Assembly: GCA_044224905.1 (NCBI GenBank)
Contig: JBGAJN010000002.1
Span: forward strand, 620,001 to 684,000
From: JBGAJN01 sp044224905
GTDB taxonomy: Bacteria > Verrucomicrobiota > Verrucomicrobiia > Limisphaerales > JBGAJN01
Direction: 5' to 3'
DNA length: 64,000 bases
Shown: piece after piece, positions 59,409-64,000 of the stretch
Numbering within the stretch: position 1 is the first letter of the stretch
Layout of the letters: the number at the start of each line of letters is the position of its first letter
Made by a program: the position numbers and the translations under genes
Notes under the pieces: generated by a model
What the model was told of the DNA's origin: nothing
Seen by the model: only the letters and a program-made list of their open reading frames with translations
Databases searched by the model: none

Positions 59409-61204
59409 AGATTTCCTTTCCGCGCTTGTTCGACGATGTAATCGCCCGTGCGCCACGCCAGCGCCATGATGGTGAGCGTGGGATTTTTGTCGGCGTTCGA
59501 TGCGAACGGTGCCGCGTCGTTAATGAAGAGATTTTTCACATCCCAGGTTTGATTCCAGCTGTTGCACACGGACTTTTTGGCGTCCGCGCCGATCAATGCG
59601 CCGCCGACCTCGTGAATGATTTTTCCGCCGGCTTCAATCGCATCGCGGCCCGTGCGTCCTTTGCGCGTGCGTACCGTGCCGCCCATCGCTTCGATGATGG
59701 ACGTGTAAGTCTGAATGGAGTGCTCGACCATTTTCAGTTCCTGCTCGCTCCATTTCCAATGCCAGCGCAGCACGGGAATGCCCCACTTGTCCTTCACGGT
59801 CGGGTCTAGTTCCGCGAATGAGCCTTCGTTCGGAATCATTTCACCGCGGCACGTGTAGCCAACGATCGATCCGTAGTAACGCCGCGCGGCTTCCTTAAAC
59901 TTCGTGCCATACGCGCCGCGCCCGAGATCGTCCGACAACGGATTCTTGCCCGAGGGCATGTGACGCGAGCCGTTGAACTCCGTGTGGTAACCGCGTGCGA
60001 AGTTCAGCTTGCCCGCGTGCTGTTCCTTGTAGAGCCACCAAGGAATATACATGTGCGGGCCGCCCGCGCCGTCTTCGTTGTGCGGCGGAATGTTTTCCAG
60101 TGCGGGAATCTGTCCCGACACCGATGCGCCGACGGAGTCCATGATGTATTTGCCGACGAGTCCGCTGGAATTCGCGAGGCCGTGCTTGAAGTGAGCGCTC
60201 TTTGAGTTGAGCAAAATGCGGACGGTCTCGCCGCTGCTGGCGGCGAGCACCACGGCCTTGGCTTTCACGCGTTCCTCGCGACCGGTCGTCTTGTCGATGT
60301 AGAGCACGCCGTTGGCTTTGCCGTCTTTGCCGAGCGTGACTTCGCGTGCGTGGGCGTTCGGAATGATGTCGAGGTTGCCCGTCGCGAGCGCGGGCGGGAG
60401 GTGCACCGTGGTGCTCTGGTAATTCGCGCGAATGTTGCAGCCGCGATGGCAGTCTGTGGCCCAGAAACACGCGGCGCGCGCACGCATCGACTCGGCGACG
60501 ATCTTCTGCGCCAGCGCATTTCCCGGATGCAACTTCGCCGGGATCGTGTCGGCATCGAGTTGTTTTGTGAGCACGGCGCGGTGGATGGAAATCACGGGAA
60601 CGCCGAGCTTCTTCGCGTGCTTCTGCGTGAGCAGTTCGGACGCGCGCGCTTTCGGTGCGGGCAAGAGCACTCCCGGCGGCGAATCCGGCGTGTTCTCCAT
60701 GCCTTCGTTCGTACCGTAAACGCCGACAAGCATTTCAACCTTCGTGTAATACGGCTCTACGTCCTCGTAGCTGATCGGCCAGTCGAACCCGAGCCCGTCG
60801 CGACTGCGCGGTTTGAAATCATACGGCCCGTTGCGCAGCGACATGCGGCCCCAGTGATTCGTGCGGCCGCCAAGCATGCGCGGACGCCACCAGTAAAATT
60901 GTTCCTCCGGCTTCGTGCTCGCTTGGGTGTAGGGCTCGTCGGGAATCTGCCAGCCACCGTCAATCGTTGCGTCGGAGAAGCCGCCTTGCTTGTCGGGAGT
61001 CGCGACGCCGAGTAGCGGCATTTGATCCGGTCGTTGAAACATCGATGTCTCGGAGCCGGGATCGTACGCGCGTCCCGCTTCGAGCATCACGCACTTCAAA
61101 CCGGCGAGCGTGAGCGTGTAAGCCATCTGTCCGCCGCCCGCGCCCGAGCCAACGATGGCGACGTCGTATTCGGTTTTCGATTTGGAACTGGTGATGATCG
61201 GCAT
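59405..61204 (-). CDS. GMC-family flavoprotein dehydrogenase, large subunit
   Basis: 599 residues. The FAD motif is VAIVGSGAGGGQMAYTLTLAG, with MLEAGRAYDPG after it. GMC blocks include MLGGRTNHWGRMSLRNGPYD, DWPISYEDVEPYYTKVEML, CHRGCNIRANYQST, AVVLAASSGETVRILLNS, and the C-terminal active-site part HEVGGALIGADAKKSVCNSW and FINDAAPFASNADKNPTLTIMALAWRTGDYI with its Asn-Pro. It has no signal of its own and is probably co-exported with the Tat-bearing small subunit encoded just downstream. It oxidises an alcohol or the anomeric carbon of a sugar or sugar acid, feeding electrons to cytochromes. Confidence 0.93.
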   Translation of the reverse strand: MPIITSSKSKTEYDVAIVGSGAGGGQMAYTLTLAGLKCVMLEAGRAYDPGSETSMFQRPDQMPLLGVATPDKQGGFSDATIDGGWQIPDEPYTQASTKPEEQFYWWRPRMLGGRTNHWGRMSLRNGPYDFKPRSRDGLGFDWPISYEDVEPYYTKVEMLVGVYGTNEGMENTPDSPPGVLLPAPKARASELLTQKHAKKLGVPVISIHRAVLTKQLDADTIPAKLHPGNALAQKIVAESMRARAACFWATDCHRGCNIRANYQSTTVHLPPALATGNLDIIPNAHAREVTLGKDGKANGVLYIDKTTGREERVKAKAVVLAASSGETVRILLNSKSAHFKHGLANSSGLVGKYIMDSVGASVSGQIPALENIPPHNEDGAGGPHMYIPWWLYKEQHAGKLNFARGYHTEFNGSRHMPSGKNPLSDDLGRGAYGTKFKEAARRYYGSIVGYTCRGEMIPNEGSFAELDPTVKDKWGIPVLRWHWKWSEQELKMVEHSIQTYTSIIEAMGGTVRTRKGRTGRDAIEAGGKIIHEVGGALIGADAKKSVCNSWNQTWDVKNLFINDAAPFASNADKNPTLTIMALAWRTGDYIVEQARKGNL

Positions 61205-61380
61205 GGTGAATGGAGCGCGACGATATCAACCGTTCGAGGGCGATTCACGAAAAACTTACTGCACTAAACGTAGACTGCAGCAGAGAAGCCCGCGAATGGG
61301 AATTCGAGCTCCGTGGGAATAAACTGCTGCGGTTTCGAGGTCCGCCGACTTCCGCGAATGCGGCCAGAATTACGATCTCG
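61205..61380. other. 176-base gap upstream of the GMC operon
   Basis: Separates the GMC gene start from the stop of the LamG/CxxCH protein on the same strand. No hairpin with a T-tract was identified. It should carry the promoter of the GMC, small-subunit and sulfatase genes. Confidence 0.4.
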
Positions 61381-64000
61381 TCAAAACGGGTTGCCGTTTT
61401 CTTTGAAGAGTATTTTGAAATCGAGGTTGAAAGCGTCGCTGCCGGTGTTGCCATTCGGACCGAAGCAAACGTAGATGGTATCGCCGCTGGTGAGGTAGCC
61501 GACATTAAGCATAAAATTAAGCGTGCTGGCCTGCGGATAGAATTGTTCGTACTGCTTGGTGAAATTCGTGCCGCCATTGGTGTCCGTGAAGATGAGCAAC
61601 TGTCCTCCGTTGCCGTTGGTGCTGGGGACGGTAACGAAGCCGTTGGTGATCGCGTAGTAACCGGGCCATTTTGCCTGATACGCGGCGATTGCGTAACGGT
61701 CGAAGCCGCCAGCTTGAGCGGCGCCATTGCCGGGGTTTCCGGAGGTCGAAGTGAGTCGGCCCCAACCGAAGTCGCTGGAGTTGTCCGGACGGGCGGGGGT
61801 GCCGTTGGCGGAATATAGGTTCAGCGCGGGGCTCCAGTTCAGGAGGTGATAATTGGCACGGTTCGAGACACTCCCGGCGGCGTTCCATTCGTAAGTCCAA
61901 CCGGGCGTGGGTGAAAATGGGCGGAAGTCGTCGCGGTAACCGGCGACGACGCGTGCTGTGTTGGCGGTGACCATGTTGAAGGCCTGCGTCACCGCGAGTC
62001 CGAACGACGGCGTCGCCACGACCGAATGTAACCCGGCGCTGAAAGTGGTGCCGACATAGGGAGAATTGGTGGTGCCCAACAAGGTGAATGGTGGTCGGCT
62101 CTTATTGTTGGTGGCGCCGGCATCAAGTTTCATGACCACGCTGCCTTGAGCCGAGTCCAGGTTCGCGCGGATCGTAAAGTTGGTTGTCCCGAGCCGGGCC
62201 GGATCGACGAGTGTGCCGTTGGTGATAGAAAGAAGATCTTGCTGGGTGCCCGCATTGAGCAACGTAAATGTCCGAACGGCGACTGAATTGCTGAAGGTGG
62301 GCAAGGTCCACACGTCAATCACTTGACCTGTGTAGGGAAGATTCGTAGCGACGGTGGGGAGGCCGGTGGCGGGCACCAGACCGGCGGGGATTTTTCCAAA
62401 CACGCGCCGGAAGGGTTGCATTGGCTGGCGGCGATCATCCTGGGAGGCGATGGGCGTGTCGAGCGTGATGGCCGTGAGATCAAGCCCGCCGTCGGCGCCG
62501 CCGACGTGGCAGGTGAGGCAGAAGGAATTGGCCGCCGAATGTGGACGCGGGGCGTTGTGGAAGAGTGGTCCCTCGGGGAAGTGCACGCTCTTGCGTAACG
62601 AGATGGTGCCCGCGGGCAAGTTGCCCAGATGCGCTCCTTTGTCCGCACGGTAATCGTGAAAGCTCGCATACCGCGGAAAGTTGGTTTCACCCTGGTTCCG
62701 GAGAAAAGTGCTGATTTCGTCGTGTGCCCATTGAGGATAGCGATCCGCGAAACGTGTCTTCCACTCGTTGGTGTAGGTGGAGGGAAGGCCGATAAGTGTG
62801 CCCCCGGCGTGGTTGCAAGCAGTCTCGAAATCCACCGCGTGCGCGAAGATTTTGAAGTCGTCTACCCAGCCGCGAAAACCGTTGGTGAGGCTGACGTTTG
62901 TCTGGCCCAATGTCAGTGTGCCTGGCGTCAAATGAAACAAGGACGAGTATTGGTCACTCCATCGGTTGTAAAGCAGCCCGTCGAGATGGAGGTCAACTTC
63001 GCTTCCGCTTTTACGAATCTGAAAACCCAAGTGAGCCCAGTCGCGGTCGGGGAACAAATCATCGAGCGCCGAGGGGGGGGCGTTGGTTACCAGCGTCGGC
63101 AAAACAACGCGGTTCAGCACCGTGCCGTTGGCGTCGCGATAAAGGACCTGATTGCGACCGCGCAGCCAGATGCTGCTCGTATCGGGAAAGGTCAATAGGG
63201 TTCGTTCTGTGGCGTCGTCGACGAAACGACAGTCCACAAACACGCCGACGTACCAGTCCTTGGCGAGAACGTTCTGGGGCTGGTTCGTGATGGAGAATTG
63301 CAATCCGTTGGAGCCGGTCAGCCAAAGTCCTTTGCCGTAGAATCCGCCGGTCGCTGCAGGTTCCAGTCGCCCGCCGCCGGTGAGCAATCCGTGCGCGGGA
63401 ATGATCCAACGATTGGTCGTGGCGGTGGCGGCGTTTTGCAACCAAACCGGCAGGTTGAACTGCTTGTTGGTTGTGTTCCAGCCGCTGCGATAGGCGAACG
63501 ATTTTTTGGCCGTCGTGTTGGTGATGGAGAAGTCATAGCTCGCCACTCCCGCCATGTTGGCAACAATGAAGCCGTCCGGATCCACGTAGTCGTCGAACGC
63601 CAGATCATCCGTCTGCTTGCCGTTGCTCATCGTCCAAACCACGTCGCGAATGGTGAGGGGCACGGCGAAGGTTTGATAATTAAATATGTTTTCCAACGAA
63701 TCGATGATCGTGGTGTTGATGTTGTCGCCGCTGGGAAGCCGGTTGTTGGCGCGGCCAGCGCCGAGACGAATCCAGCCGGATTCGTTGTTGAAGGGGCCGC
63801 TGTTGGTCTCGAACAAGTGGACCATCCGTTCAGAGCCGGATGGAAACGAGGCGTCTCCCACCGCGTAGTCCATGTCATTGTTGAGATTGTCGATCATCAC
63901 CATTTTTCCGTGGCTCCAGAGGCCGAGGAAGCAAACGCCCCGTGTGTTGCCGCCGTCCTCGCCGGCGGTGTAGTTGGGCGTTTCTCCCGGGGTGCCGGTT
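61381..64000 (-). CDS. Large surface protein with LamG domain and one CxxCH motif (5' end beyond window)
   Basis: An open frame runs from the window edge to a stop at 61381, giving 873 visible residues; the N-terminus lies outside. The upstream part reads ETPNYTAGEDGGNTRGVCF and LWSHGKMVMIDNLNNDMDY. A LamG/concanavalin-type domain follows (GFYGKGLWLTGSNGLQFSI, WYVGVFVDCRFVDDATERTL, GFRGWVDDFKIFAHAVDFETA). Then comes a single c-heme-like motif, ANSFCLTCHVGGADGG, and a C-terminal beta-rich half (IDVWTLPTFSNSVAVRTFTL, ending FNLDFKILFKENGNPF). It looks like an exported verrucomicrobial surface protein in which one cytochrome-type site is embedded. Start, size and function are open. Confidence 0.8.
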   Translation of the reverse strand, partial: TGTPGETPNYTAGEDGGNTRGVCFLGLWSHGKMVMIDNLNNDMDYAVGDASFPSGSERMVHLFETNSGPFNNESGWIRLGAGRANNRLPSGDNINTTIIDSLENIFNYQTFAVPLTIRDVVWTMSNGKQTDDLAFDDYVDPDGFIVANMAGVASYDFSITNTTAKKSFAYRSGWNTTNKQFNLPVWLQNAATATTNRWIIPAHGLLTGGGRLEPAATGGFYGKGLWLTGSNGLQFSITNQPQNVLAKDWYVGVFVDCRFVDDATERTLLTFPDTSSIWLRGRNQVLYRDANGTVLNRVVLPTLVTNAPPSALDDLFPDRDWAHLGFQIRKSGSEVDLHLDGLLYNRWSDQYSSLFHLTPGTLTLGQTNVSLTNGFRGWVDDFKIFAHAVDFETACNHAGGTLIGLPSTYTNEWKTRFADRYPQWAHDEISTFLRNQGETNFPRYASFHDYRADKGAHLGNLPAGTISLRKSVHFPEGPLFHNAPRPHSAANSFCLTCHVGGADGGLDLTAITLDTPIASQDDRRQPMQPFRRVFGKIPAGLVPATGLPTVATNLPYTGQVIDVWTLPTFSNSVAVRTFTLLNAGTQQDLLSITNGTLVDPARLGTTNFTIRANLDSAQGSVVMKLDAGATNNKSRPPFTLLGTTNSPYVGTTFSAGLHSVVATPSFGLAVTQAFNMVTANTARVVAGYRDDFRPFSPTPGWTYEWNAAGSVSNRANYHLLNWSPALNLYSANGTPARPDNSSDFGWGRLTSTSGNPGNGAAQAGGFDRYAIAAYQAKWPGYYAITNGFVTVPSTNGNGGQLLIFTDTNGGTNFTKQYEQFYPQASTLNFMLNVGYLTSGDTIYVCFGPNGNTGSDAFNLDFKILFKENGNPF

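Noticed and set aside
1..64000. CRISPR arrays, tRNA or rRNA genes, insertion sequences
   Set aside because: I looked for regular spaced repeats, tRNA-like 3' arms, rRNA-like stretches and transposase motifs and found none that hold up. A covariance-model scan would be decisive for tRNAs.

Overview
This is a GC-rich bacterial chromosome segment of about 60% G+C by eye. The gene content points to the PVC superphylum, most likely Verrucomicrobiota of a Limisphaerales/Pedosphaerales-like lineage. The pointers are two DUF1552 / DUF1587-1592-1588-1585 cytochrome pairs, a DUF7133 heme-protein N-terminus, a DUF1080 protein, two sulfatases, Tat-exported TIM-barrel, propeller and DUF2264 proteins, a Gfo/Idh oxidoreductase and a GMC/gluconate-dehydrogenase-subunit-3 pair. 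The lineage call is an inference from families; there is no rRNA or marker tree here. I saw no rRNA, tRNA, CRISPR array or intact insertion sequence.

Layout. (1) 1-8398, minus strand: a degradative gene string reading DUF1592-type cytochrome, sulfatase, esterase, DUF1552 protein, second esterase, then a DUF7133 propeller protein cut by the window edge. (2) 8544-12546: Tat TIM-barrel, secreted hydrolase, Gfo/Idh oxidoreductase and an NHL propeller. (3) 12575-20031: housekeeping and small genes, including a Cys-repeat membrane protein, a DUF1080 protein, typA with its terminator, an L,D-transpeptidase, a membrane protein, a Pro/Thr-rich secreted protein and a YaeQ-like protein. (4) 20124-23899: a zinc-type metal uptake operon (His-rich small protein, outer-membrane barrel, binding protein, permease) with no ATPase gene. 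It abuts a decayed LysR fragment. (5) 24404-33820: a surface and redox island with a charged exported protein, an outer-membrane barrel, a 13-repeat propeller, a tetraheme cytochrome, and a pentaheme cytochrome translationally coupled to a second outer-membrane barrel. (6) 33902-41886: a LysR regulator divergent from a catabolic operon (DapA-like lyase, 3-hydroxyacid dehydrogenase, MFS transporter, Tat glycosidase-like protein, NHL propeller, old-yellow-enzyme reductase). A 49-bp exact direct repeat marks the starts of the last two genes. (7) 41953-53767: a run of seven exported proteins (second DUF1592/DUF1552 pair, esterase, internally duplicated protein, DUF2264, BNR_4 propeller, large two-repeat protein) that looks like glycan degradation. 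(8) 53782-64000, minus strand: an undescribed coiled-coil/multi-TM gene pair, a sulfatase, a GMC dehydrogenase with its small subunit, and a large LamG/CxxCH surface protein cut by the window edge.

Together the genes suggest a heterotroph that takes apart sulfated polysaccharides at the cell surface and in the periplasm, oxidises sugars with exported dehydrogenases, and passes electrons to c-type cytochromes. The strongest candidate for a poorly described system is the porin/multiheme-cytochrome island at 25226-33820.
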